Of a DNA stretch of 64,000 bases, positions 47,117 through 54,823 are shown one piece after another. The DNA is from Planctomycetota bacterium. GTDB lineage: Bacteria; Planctomycetota; Phycisphaerae; Phycisphaerales; UBA1924. The notes beneath the pieces were generated by a model. It searched no databases. It saw nothing but the letters and a program-made list of their open reading frames with translations, and was not told the origin of the DNA. Made by a program: the position numbers and the translations under genes. The stretch's first letter is position 1; each line of letters opens with the position of its first letter. Location of the stretch: the NCBI GenBank assembly GCA_023432465.1, contig JAEYUO010000139.1:1-64000 (forward strand), given 5' to 3'.

Positions 47117-48502
47117 ATGAAGATGAAGGACCGATACGATGTCGCGATCGCTGGCGGAGGTCCGGCAGGTTCGACGGCCGCGATCCTGCTGGGAAGGGCT
47201 GGGCTCAGCGTTTGTGTGCTGGAGAAGGACCTGTTCCCCCGGTTCCACATTGGCGAGTCGATCCTGCCGCGAACGACGCCGCTGCTGCGCGAACTGGGGC
47301 TGGAGGATGCGGTATTGGCCCTGCCGCACGTCCCGAAGTTCGGGGCCGAGTTCGGGTTCGGAAACGATCACGCAACCCGCAAGTTCGCGTTCACCGACGG
47401 ACTCATCCCTGGATTCCCGGTGTTCAACATCGAGCGCGCGGCGTTCGACAAGCTGCTGCTCGACAAGGCCCGCGAAGCCGGCGCGGAGGTGTATGAAGGC
47501 CGATCGGTCAAGAGCATCACCAGACTCGCGGAGAATGATGTTGAGGTGGAGACAGCAGAGGGGCCGGTGCGGGCGCGGCTCCTGCTCGACGCTTCCGGCC
47601 ATGGAACCCTGGTGGGCCGAGCGCTTGACCTGCGTCGGACCTTCGATGACCCGGAGCTTCAGAAAGTTGCGTACTTTCAGCACTTCGACAACGTCGAGCG
47701 GCCCGCGGGGAGTGAGTCCGGGCATCCCGGCATCTTCATGTGCGCCGAGGGGTGGTTCTGGGTCATCGGATTGAGCGACACCAGGACCAGCGTCGGATTC
47801 GTCACGAGGCCATCATTCGCGCGAACCCTGAATGTTCCGCCGACGCGGCTCCTTCAGTGGGCGATTGCACGCTGCCCGGTTGTTCGCCATCGCATGCGCA
47901 GCGCAACCGGCAGCGACGAGAACGTTGTGCTCGCGGATTTCAGCTATCGGTGCAGGCCGTACGCGGGCCCGGGCTATTTCATGGTCGGGGATGCGGCGTG
48001 CTTTCTGGACCCGATCTTCTCGACGGGTGTCACACTCGCGATGATGAGCGCAGCGCACGCAGCGGGGCTCGCGACGCAACTGCTTCGTGACAAACTGAGT
48101 CCCGGCGTAGCGCAGAAGCGTCACTGCCGGTACATCGAACGCGGGACCGCTCCCTTCTGGCGCCTGATCCGCAGCTACTACAAGCACTCGTTCCGGGAGT
48201 TGTTTATGCATGGGACCGGGCCTCTGCAGGTCCCGGGAGCGATCATCTCCGTGCTGGCCGGGCAAGTCTTTCCAAGGCCTCCGTGGAAGCTGCGGTGGAG
48301 GCATCGCGCATTTGATTTCTTCGTTTGGATGCAGCAGTACCGGGAACTCTCGCCTCGCCGACCGCCGTTCCATTTGGTCAACGAGCCGCCGGTTGCACTG
48401 CCGAACATCGCAGGGGTCGGCGCAGCGGCCCTGCCCGAGATCACCTTCTTTCGCGGGTCGCCCGACCATCCTGCGCCGGCGGCGGGTGCGAGGTCGTATT
48501 GA
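47117..48502 (+). CDS. flavin-dependent halogenase-like oxidoreductase
   Basis: 461 aa. Residues 6-20 hold the FAD-binding DVAIAGGGPAGSTAA, FPRFHIGESILP follows, and YFMVGDAACFLDPIFSTGV is the second flavin motif. EGWFWVIGL contains Trp213-x-Trp215, the WxWxI(P) motif of flavin-dependent halogenases, but with Gly where Pro is usual. It could halogenate the aromatic ring, as in brominated xanthomonadins, or be a related monooxygenase. It follows the fused ketosynthase by 12 bp. The convergent GT2 gene overlaps its last 62 bp. Confidence 0.8.
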   Translation: MKMKDRYDVAIAGGGPAGSTAAILLGRAGLSVCVLEKDLFPRFHIGESILPRTTPLLRELGLEDAVLALPHVPKFGAEFGFGNDHATRKFAFTDGLIPGFPVFNIERAAFDKLLLDKAREAGAEVYEGRSVKSITRLAENDVEVETAEGPVRARLLLDASGHGTLVGRALDLRRTFDDPELQKVAYFQHFDNVERPAGSESGHPGIFMCAEGWFWVIGLSDTRTSVGFVTRPSFARTLNVPPTRLLQWAIARCPVVRHRMRSATGSDENVVLADFSYRCRPYAGPGYFMVGDAACFLDPIFSTGVTLAMMSAAHAAGLATQLLRDKLSPGVAQKRHCRYIERGTAPFWRLIRSYYKHSFRELFMHGTGPLQVPGAIISVLAGQVFPRPPWKLRWRHRAFDFFVWMQQYRELSPRRPPFHLVNEPPVALPNIAGVGAAALPEITFFRGSPDHPAPAAGARSY

Positions 48503-49733
48503 GCACTGCGCGCACGAATGTGTGACCCGCTACGCCAAGGACCAAACCAGCGATCACACTGCCCAACAGCCATTCGGCAAGCAGCGAGTTGAACGTGGAC
48601 CACTGCGTTGCGGTGGTCAGGCTGATTGCAGAGAGATCGGGCAGCTTCCCATTGAGCAGCAGTCCGCCGGCACCGATCGAGAGCGCTACGAACACGAAGC
48701 CGAGCGGCGGCGTTGAGAGGCTGGAGATGCTGATCACCGCCAACGGGTGCAGACGGAACCTCGCCGAGAGCCACAAGCATGCCACCGTCTTGATGCCGTA
48801 GACAGGCAGCGTCGCCATGAGCAGGCCGACTCCGACCGACGCCGCGAGCCGGTCGCGAGATGCCGCATCGCCGCTCGCCATCTCCAGCAGTTTCCGCGGG
48901 CTGAACCACCGGGCAAGCCGGCCCGGGATCGTCCCAGTCTGCGGTGCGCTCGCGGAGTTGATTCTGCCGGGCCCGGGAAAGAGCGCGCGAGTACACAGGA
49001 CCGCATGCATCCGGATGGAAGCAAGCGTGTCCCACCAAAGGCAGAAGTGCGTGGTCCGGCCACCGGGCACCTCATAGATGCAGCGAATCGGTGTCTCGAT
49101 CACCGACAGGCCGTACCACCCCGAACGCACGATTACTTCGGTCTCGAATCCGTATCGCGATGAATGACCCGTCAGAACGTGCATGTGCGCGAGCGGGTAG
49201 GCCCGCATCCCCGACTGGCTGTCCGAGACCCTCACCCCACTCTCAAGCCAGACGAACCAGTTGGAGAGCGAGCGGCCGATGCGGCTGGCGAGCGGCACCG
49301 CCTCGCCGCTGGTGGTCCGGGCTCCGATGATGAGCGATTCGCGTTGCCGCACAGACATCCTCATCAAGGACACAAGATCGGCAGCGTCATGCTGTCCATC
49401 CGTGTCAATGGTGAGGGCGTGGGAGTATCCCAGCCGAGCCGCTTCGGCGAATCCTGACCGGATCGCGGCGGCCTTTCCCTGATTGGAACCGTGGGTGACA
49501 ACTATGCGAACCGGTCCGCCTTCGCCCGTCCCGAGCCATTCCGCGAGCACGCTTGCCGTGCCGTCGGTCGCGCCGTCGTTCACAACGATGATGGGCAGGT
49601 TCTGCCAAGCAAGGCTCCGAAGCACTGCGCCGAGCGCCCCCCCGTGGTTGAAGGTCGGTGCGACCACCACCCACCCTTGCCCGATGGTGGAATCATCATC
49701 TTGAGCACTCTCATCGCGCGCAGCAGCGGTCAT
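48441..49733 (-). CDS. GT2 glycosyltransferase fused to DUF2062
   Basis: 430 aa. Residues about 20-245 form a GT2 domain: VVAPTFNHGGALGAVLRSL, VNDGATDGTA, TIDTDGQHDAADL (DxD-type) and the SDSQSGMRAYP acceptor region. Residues about 270-410 are a DUF2062 membrane domain with SVGVGLLMATLPVYGIKT and FNSLLAEWLLGS. This fusion is known in aryl-polyene-type and envelope gene sets, where it would glycosylate the lipid-like product or a polyprenol. It is convergent with the halogenase-like gene and overlaps it by 62 bp. Confidence 0.87.
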   Translation of the reverse strand: MTAAARDESAQDDDSTIGQGWVVVAPTFNHGGALGAVLRSLAWQNLPIIVVNDGATDGTASVLAEWLGTGEGGPVRIVVTHGSNQGKAAAIRSGFAEAARLGYSHALTIDTDGQHDAADLVSLMRMSVRQRESLIIGARTTSGEAVPLASRIGRSLSNWFVWLESGVRVSDSQSGMRAYPLAHMHVLTGHSSRYGFETEVIVRSGWYGLSVIETPIRCIYEVPGGRTTHFCLWWDTLASIRMHAVLCTRALFPGPGRINSASAPQTGTIPGRLARWFSPRKLLEMASGDAASRDRLAASVGVGLLMATLPVYGIKTVACLWLSARFRLHPLAVISISSLSTPPLGFVFVALSIGAGGLLLNGKLPDLSAISLTTATQWSTFNSLLAEWLLGSVIAGLVLGVAGHTFVRAVLNTTSHPPPAQDGRATRERR

Positions 49734-49810
49734 CGCGGGATGTTACGGTTTCGACGCGACAATCCACACGCAAGCGTGCAGGTCGAGGCCTATCGGGGGA
49801 CATTTCCCAC

Positions 49811-49850
49811 CAAAACAAAAAACGCCTAAACCCTTTCGGATTCAGGCGTT
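49811..49850 (-). terminator. terminator of tRNA-Ala
   Basis: On the minus strand AACGCCT...AGGCGTT form a 7-bp stem (plus-strand arms 49821-49827 and 49844-49850), followed by TTTTTTGTTTTGG. It lies 10 bp after the 3' end of tRNA-Ala. Confidence 0.88.
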
Positions 49851-49859
49851 GACGGGAAG

Positions 49860-49932
49860 TGGAGGCGAAGAGATTCGAACTCTCGACCTCTTCCATGCCA
49901 TGGAAGCGCTCTACCAACTGAGCTACGCCCCC
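49860..49932 (-). tRNA. tRNA-Ala (anticodon GGC)
   Basis: 73 nt, minus strand, starting GGGGGCGTAGCTCAGTTGG. The anticodon arm is CTTCC-ATGGCAT-GGAAG with T33 and anticodon GGC, reading GCC/GCU codons. The T arm has TTCGAAT and the acceptor closes as CGCCTCC-A with the G3:U70 pair that identifies alanine tRNAs. CCA is not encoded. A terminator hairpin follows. Confidence 0.95.
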
Positions 49933-50035
49933 GTCGGGGTGGCATTCCCGGGTTTGGCAGAGCCGAGCCCGGATGATGAAGTGCAAGGGTAGATCGTCGT
50001 TCTGCCGCGTCAAATGAACCCAAACAGTCGCCGAT

Positions 50036-51184
50036 TCATCCATGATCTGTCCGGCTTGGGCGGGCGAGGAGGGATTCCGCGGCCTGGATGACGGCATCGG
50101 GCTGGATGCGGTCGATGCGGCAGCGGTCGGGGTGGTCGTCGGCGACCTCGGATTCGGGGAGCGTGGGGTCGGCCAGGAGGTCAGCACGAGGGGTGCCGTC
50201 GCTTGGGAGGGTGGTCCAGCGGTGGTCGGTCGGGCCGAAGAGGGTGACGGTGGGGATCTTGAAGGCCGCGGCGATGTGGCGGGGGCCGGTGTCGTTGGTG
50301 AGCATGACCGCGCTTCGCCGGACGATGCCCTTGAGAGAACCGATGGCGATGCCCAGGGCCGGAAGCTCCGCGATGACCGATGCGCCGGCATCGCCGGCGG
50401 CTTCGACGGCGGAGCGGGATTCGATCTGCCGGCGCGTGAGGCGGGCGACCTCGGCGACGAGATCGCGCTCGCCGGGGGAACCGTTGATGGCGATATCCAT
50501 GCCGCGGCAAGCGAGGTGGGCGGCGACGATGGCGAAGCGGTCGGCGGGCCAGCGTTTGGCGTCGTTGTTGCCGCCGGGGTTGATGAGGGCAATCGGCCGG
50601 AGACCGGTGATGCCGCCGGTGCGGAGGAGACGCTCAGCGGCGGCATCCTGGCCGGGGGTGAGCGCGAGCTCGAGCCCCGGGTGGATGGGTGTCGAACCTT
50701 TGGCGGGTGTGCCGTTGGTCTGATCTTCACCGAGCGCAGCGTGTGCTGCGCGAAGGTAGTACTCGACCATGGGCACGGGCGCAAAGCCGCGGCCGGTGCG
50801 CACGGGCTGGAGGCGATCGGTGAGGAGCATGCCGCGGCCGTCGCGGTCGTAGCCGATGCGGCGGGGGATGAAGGCGAGTCGTGTGACGAGCGCGGTGGAG
50901 AAGGAGTTGGTGAGGAGGAGGGCGGTGTCGTATGCCCGGCCGCGGACCTTGGCGGCGGCGCGCTTGGGTCCCATGAGGCCCTGCGAGCTGGCGACGTGGA
51001 CCTCGTCGAAGAAGTCGGAGCCTGCGAGAAGCTCATCGAGGCCGGGGCGGACCATTGCGCCGATGAAGGAGCCCTTGAGGCGATCGCGGAGAAGGCGGAA
51101 GGCGGGCGTGGCCATGACGACATCGCCGAGCCAAGAGGGGGCGACGATGAGCAGGCGGAGGGGGATTGGGGGCGGGTGGGGCAC
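50036..51184 (-). CDS. GT9 heptosyltransferase, WaaF/WaaC-like
   Basis: 382 aa from a GTG start with no strong Shine-Dalgarno. It opens LRLLIVAPSWLGDVVMATPAF, the GT9 signature, and carries PIALINPGGNNDAKRWPADRFA and the C-terminal LTNDTGPRHIAAAFKIPTVTLFGPTD motif that binds ADP-heptose. It adds heptose to the LPS inner core at the cytoplasmic face. The GmhB-type phosphatase gene is divergent across 71 bp, consistent with one LPS-heptose function. Confidence 0.9.
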   Translation of the reverse strand: MPHPPPIPLRLLIVAPSWLGDVVMATPAFRLLRDRLKGSFIGAMVRPGLDELLAGSDFFDEVHVASSQGLMGPKRAAAKVRGRAYDTALLLTNSFSTALVTRLAFIPRRIGYDRDGRGMLLTDRLQPVRTGRGFAPVPMVEYYLRAAHAALGEDQTNGTPAKGSTPIHPGLELALTPGQDAAAERLLRTGGITGLRPIALINPGGNNDAKRWPADRFAIVAAHLACRGMDIAINGSPGERDLVAEVARLTRRQIESRSAVEAAGDAGASVIAELPALGIAIGSLKGIVRRSAVMLTNDTGPRHIAAAFKIPTVTLFGPTDHRWTTLPSDGTPRADLLADPTLPESEVADDHPDRCRIDRIQPDAVIQAAESLLARPSRTDHG

Positions 51185-51255
51185 GGGAGGTGGGAAGTCG
51201 GAAGTCGGACGTCTGAGGAAGATTGTTGGAGTGGGGTGGGGCCTAGGCTGAGGCG

Positions 51256-51831
51256 ATGGGCAAGAAACGTGCAGCAGTGTTTCTGGATCGCGATGACACG
51301 CTGATCGCCAACCGCGAGGTGACGGCGGGGACGCCGCACCTGGGAGATTTGTGCGATCCGGCGCTCGTGCGGCTGTTGCCGGGGGTGGCGGAGGGGCTAG
51401 CGCGGCTGCGGGATGCGGGGTTTGCGCTGGTGGTGGTCAGCAATCAGGGGTGCGTGGCGCGCGGGGTGGGGACGATCGAACAGGTGGAGGCGTGCAACCG
51501 GCGGATGCGGGAGCTTGTGCGCGTGGAGGCGGGTGTGGAACTGGATGGGGTGTACTACTGCCCGCACCACCCGAAGGGGACGGTTGCGCCGTTCAACACG
51601 GAGCACCCGTGGCGGAAGCCCGCGCCGGGGATGATTCTGGCCGCGGCGGCGGACCTTGGGCTGGACCTGTCGCGGTCGTGGATGATCGGGGACACAGCGC
51701 GCGATGCCGAGGCGGCTATCGCGGCGGGGATTGCGGCGGAGCGAACGGTGCTGGTGATGGATCCGTCGCAGTCGGTATGGCAAAACGTGAGGACCTTCGC
51801 CGACGCGGCACGACTCGCTATCGGCAAGTAG
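51256..51831 (+). CDS. HAD phosphatase, GmhB-like heptose bisphosphatase
   Basis: 191 aa of the HAD-IIIA class: FLDRDDTLI (nucleophile Asp11 and acid/base Asp13), VVVSNQG (motif II Ser/Asn), Lys in HPWRKPAPGM and GDTARDAEAA (acidic motif). GmhB removes the 7-phosphate from heptose-1,7-bisphosphate. The zinc loop begins YYCPHHP but the second Cys pair, usually CSCRKP, is replaced by NTEHPWRKP, so the typical four-ligand zinc site is incomplete. A related histidinol- or sugar-phosphatase is possible. Context with GT9 favours heptose. Confidence 0.82.
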   Translation: MGKKRAAVFLDRDDTLIANREVTAGTPHLGDLCDPALVRLLPGVAEGLARLRDAGFALVVVSNQGCVARGVGTIEQVEACNRRMRELVRVEAGVELDGVYYCPHHPKGTVAPFNTEHPWRKPAPGMILAAAADLGLDLSRSWMIGDTARDAEAAIAAGIAAERTVLVMDPSQSVWQNVRTFADAARLAIGK

Positions 51832-51838
51832 TGCTGAC

Positions 51839-52546
51839 TCAGAATCGAGATTCGTACTCACGGGAGATACGCGCCAGCGCTGCGCCGTACTCAACTTGTG
51901 TTTCTGTCTCGTTCACCCATGTGAAGGGATAGGGCTTGAGGTTCGAGGCGCGAAACCGAAGGAGAACCAGCTCATCGAACGCTGGCTGCGCCTGGGCGAT
52001 GAGTCGCCGCTCCGCTTCGGCCGCCTCCTGGATCGGGTGCTTGTGGACCTTGCCATCGGTCTTGAACTGTCTTCGGCCCTCGAACGAAACGTACTGCTCC
52101 GAGTGATTGATCCCGACGATGCCGACAGCGATCGCGTTTGGATTGCTGGTCTTGAAGTGTTCGACCTGTCGCTGGAGATCGCTGATCACGCGATCAATCT
52201 GCTTGATCATCGCTTTGGTAAGGATCTTTGTCTCGGCGCCGATCTCGACCGCGGCGATGCGGCCCCGCGGCACGAGAAAACCGTCAACGAACACAGTTGC
52301 AAGGTTGGGCACCGATTCACCGAAGGTCCCATCGCCGCGACGGACTTGTTTGCCGACCGCCACATTTGCGGTGTTCACAACTGCGAGCCCGGACTTCACT
52401 CGGCTCACCAGTTTGGCTGAACGGTTGAGTTCGACCAAGTCCTCGTACAAGAAGGAAGCGACATGGTCGCCCAGATTCGAGCTCCGGTGCTTGTACTTGG
52501 CACCCTTGAACAGCCCCGAAAATGCGTCGAGGAGCCGATAGCCCAC
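51839..52546 (-). CDS. candidate restriction endonuclease next to methyltransferase
   Basis: 235 aa from a GTG that directly follows the TGA of the methyltransferase gene. I do not recognise the family. The core RGRIAAVEIGAETKILTKAMIK, then a long helix and NAIAVGIVGINHSEQYVSFEG, is compatible with a PD-(D/E)XK nuclease in which VEIGAETK supplies the acidic and Lys residues, but the match is loose. There is no signal or membrane segment. Codon use and GC look lower than in the LPS and kinase genes around it. Order and coupling to a DNA methyltransferase favour a restriction enzyme, by inference. Confidence 0.55.
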   Translation of the reverse strand: MGYRLLDAFSGLFKGAKYKHRSSNLGDHVASFLYEDLVELNRSAKLVSRVKSGLAVVNTANVAVGKQVRRGDGTFGESVPNLATVFVDGFLVPRGRIAAVEIGAETKILTKAMIKQIDRVISDLQRQVEHFKTSNPNAIAVGIVGINHSEQYVSFEGRRQFKTDGKVHKHPIQEAAEAERRLIAQAQPAFDELVLLRFRASNLKPYPFTWVNETETQVEYGAALARISREYESRF

Positions 52547-53524
52547 TCAAGCACTCCTCGCACGCGATCGGACTCGCTGTCGTAGTTTGAGTTCGAGTGG
52601 GGCATGCGCAGGCGAGGGTTCAAGCAGCGGAGGCTCCGCGGCGTAGGGGGCCATGACGTACTCAACACTTGCGCGCAGTGGCACCTGCTCAAGACGTTTT
52701 TGAATCAGCTTGAGGTACTTCGACTCGATCTCAACGCCAATCGAGTTTCGGCCCGTTTCGATGGCGGCCATCGTCGTGGTTCCGGTTCCCGCGAACGGAT
52801 CGACCACCGTGTCGCCCGTGAAACTGAACATCCGAATCAACCGTCGAGGAATTTCCATCGGGAAGGGCGCGGGGTGCTCCTTACGCAACTGCCCGGTCAC
52901 ATCGGTCCAGACCCCGCAGAACCATTTGGAGTAGTCGTCGGTCGAAATGAAGCTGTGTTTCTCCTGAAGCGAGGTGGGCTTGCGGTACCCCCCCGGCTTG
53001 CGCAGGAACAAAATGTGCTCCAGGTCGTTCTTCACCACGCCATTGGGTAGGTTCGGCTTCCCAAGGAACCGACTGGAAGACGACGCTTCGAGCTTGATAT
53101 TCGCGACCTTCTGCCAGCGAATCGGTGTGAGGTTGTCGAATCCGATCCGGCGGGCACGGACCTGGATGTCCGCCGAGAGTGGAAGCACATAATGGCGACC
53201 GGCGCGCTTTCGCGACATGCACACATCACCCACCACGCATGCAACACGACCGCCGGGCACGAGGATCCGCAGACACTCTCCCCAGACTTTGTCGAGTTCT
53301 TCAAGGAACAGTTCGTATGACTGGATGCTTCCGAGTTGATTCGGGCTGTCCGAGTAGTGAATCAGCGCGCCGTAGGGTGGCGAGGTGACCACGAGGTGCA
53401 CGGTCTCGGAGGGGATGAATGAGAGATTGCGAGCGTCGCCATGGCAAACTGTGTGTCTGGTCAGCATCGGGGTAGGCTCGCACGTTGGGATACGCACCTG
53501 CGGGTAATCTGACGCGATCACCAT
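52547..53524 (-). CDS. DNA methyltransferase, beta-class (N4-cytosine/N6-adenine)
   Basis: 325 aa from the ATG at 53524; an ATG at 53467 is a shorter alternative, and codons further upstream are antisense to the kinase gene. Motif IV TSPPYG (residues 47-52) precedes motif I VDPFAGTGTT (Asp242), the permuted order of beta-class enzymes. SPPY favours N4-cytosine but N6-adenine is possible. The target-recognition region lies between about 150 and 220. The candidate endonuclease follows without a gap. The pair is an R-M-like insert between a GmhB gene and a kinase gene. Confidence 0.88.
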   Translation of the reverse strand: MVIASDYPQVRIPTCEPTPMLTRHTVCHGDARNLSFIPSETVHLVVTSPPYGALIHYSDSPNQLGSIQSYELFLEELDKVWGECLRILVPGGRVACVVGDVCMSRKRAGRHYVLPLSADIQVRARRIGFDNLTPIRWQKVANIKLEASSSSRFLGKPNLPNGVVKNDLEHILFLRKPGGYRKPTSLQEKHSFISTDDYSKWFCGVWTDVTGQLRKEHPAPFPMEIPRRLIRMFSFTGDTVVDPFAGTGTTTMAAIETGRNSIGVEIESKYLKLIQKRLEQVPLRASVEYVMAPYAAEPPLLEPSPAHAPLELKLRQRVRSRARSA

Positions 53525-53559
53525 GCTATCAGACTTGTCGATGTTCCGCCGTCTCGACG

Positions 53560-54468
53560 CTACGCCCGCTCGTGCTGGACGGGCTCGATCTTGGGGAGCT
53601 GGCCGGACTTCCTCAGGATCTGTTCCGCGTGCAACTTGCCGCGGATCAGGTTGAGACGGTCGCAGACCTGCTCCATGCTGGGGCGCTGGTCGGGGTTGAT
53701 CTCGACGCACTCCATGACGAGCTTGTCGAGCATCTCGGGCACGCGCGCATTGAGCTCGATGGTCCGGCGCGGGCGTTCGAGGAGGTGGTCCTCGACGGAA
53801 CCGGTGAGCGAGTCGGCCTTGGCGAGGGCGGTGGGGACGAAGCTGCGGGTGAGCATCCAGTACATGGCCGCGCCGAGGTTGTAGACATCGGTCTTGGGGG
53901 TGATGGCGCGGCGGTGGACCTGCTCGGGCGCGATGTAGTCGGGCGTGCCCTGGATGCGCTGCTTGACGGTGCCGATCTTGCAGGACTGGCCGAGGTCGAT
54001 GACCTTGGCGTTGAGTTCGTTGTCAACGATGATGTTGTTGGGCTTCATGTCCGCGTGGACGAAGCCCGCGGCGTGCATGTTGCCCAGGCCCTGGGCCACC
54101 TGCTCGCAGATCAGCACGGCATCCTCGAAGGTCGCCGGGGGCTCGCGCTCGACGCTGGCGCCATCGACGTGCTCCATCACCAAGAAGAGCTCGCCGACGG
54201 TGAGGAGGCCGGACTTCTTGGTGATGCACTTCTCGACGCGGCGGATGCGCGGGGAGCGGATCTTGCTGCCGATCTCGTACTCGGTGATCGCCTGATCAAG
54301 AAACCGCTGGTCCTTCTCGGAGTCGCGCACGACGTGCTTGAGGGACCAGATCTGCTTGGTCTTGGGATCCTGGACGAGGTAGATGATCGAGGCCGCGCCG
54401 CGGCCCAGTTCCGACATGACTCGGAACCCCTCCACCGTCTCACCTTGCTTCTTGGGTTGCAGAGGCAC
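53560..54468 (-). CDS. Ser/Thr protein kinase, HAD-type catalytic loop
   Basis: 302 aa from a GTG at 54468 with CTGGAG 5 bp upstream; a GTG at 54513 is less likely. Kinase motifs are ELGRGAAS (21-27), Lys44 in SLKHV, FVHADMKPNN (His138-Ala139-Asp140), DLGQS in place of DFG, and GTPDYIAPEQ. The Arg of HRD is Ala, so it is a non-RD kinase that need not be switched by activation-loop phosphorylation. No membrane segment or extra sensor domain follows, so it is a soluble, kinase-domain-only protein. Substrate unknown. Confidence 0.88.
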   Translation of the reverse strand: MPLQPKKQGETVEGFRVMSELGRGAASIIYLVQDPKTKQIWSLKHVVRDSEKDQRFLDQAITEYEIGSKIRSPRIRRVEKCITKKSGLLTVGELFLVMEHVDGASVEREPPATFEDAVLICEQVAQGLGNMHAAGFVHADMKPNNIIVDNELNAKVIDLGQSCKIGTVKQRIQGTPDYIAPEQVHRRAITPKTDVYNLGAAMYWMLTRSFVPTALAKADSLTGSVEDHLLERPRRTIELNARVPEMLDKLVMECVEINPDQRPSMEQVCDRLNLIRGKLHAEQILRKSGQLPKIEPVQHERA

Positions 54469-54823
54469 TCTGACTCCAGCTCCAAACCGACTTGTCCCCC
54501 GCCTCCCACACACCGTCGCACTGCTGACTGAGCGAGACGGCCCGGCACGAACCGCCGGCTACCGAAACCCCAACCCGACCCCCTGAACCCCCCTAGAAGG
54601 CGTTCAAGGACCTCGACCCGAGCGTCGAGACACCCAAAGAGGCGAAAGAACCGGGCAAGACCATTCGCTCAAATGGGTTGGGCGGATCGTAGCAAGGCGG
54701 AAAGTATCGGCATCGCGGCCAAAGAGTTCAATGCCGAACCTGAGAACAGAACAAATCCCTTCGAACCTGACGGTGCGTCGGGGCAAGCCGGCACGGAGAC
54801 AAGTTTAGCTTGGGGCGGTCGGC
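54469..54823. other. gene-free stretch
   Basis: About 355 bp upstream of the kinase gene and downstream of the amidase gene. No coding frame with normal codon bias is seen. It must hold the kinase promoter. An AT-richer segment lies at 54700-54800. Confidence 0.45.

Noticed and set aside
53525..53710. N-terminal extension of the DNA methyltransferase
   Set aside because: The Arg/Pro-rich extension overlaps the end of the kinase gene on the same strand in another frame, where the kinase coding is clear.
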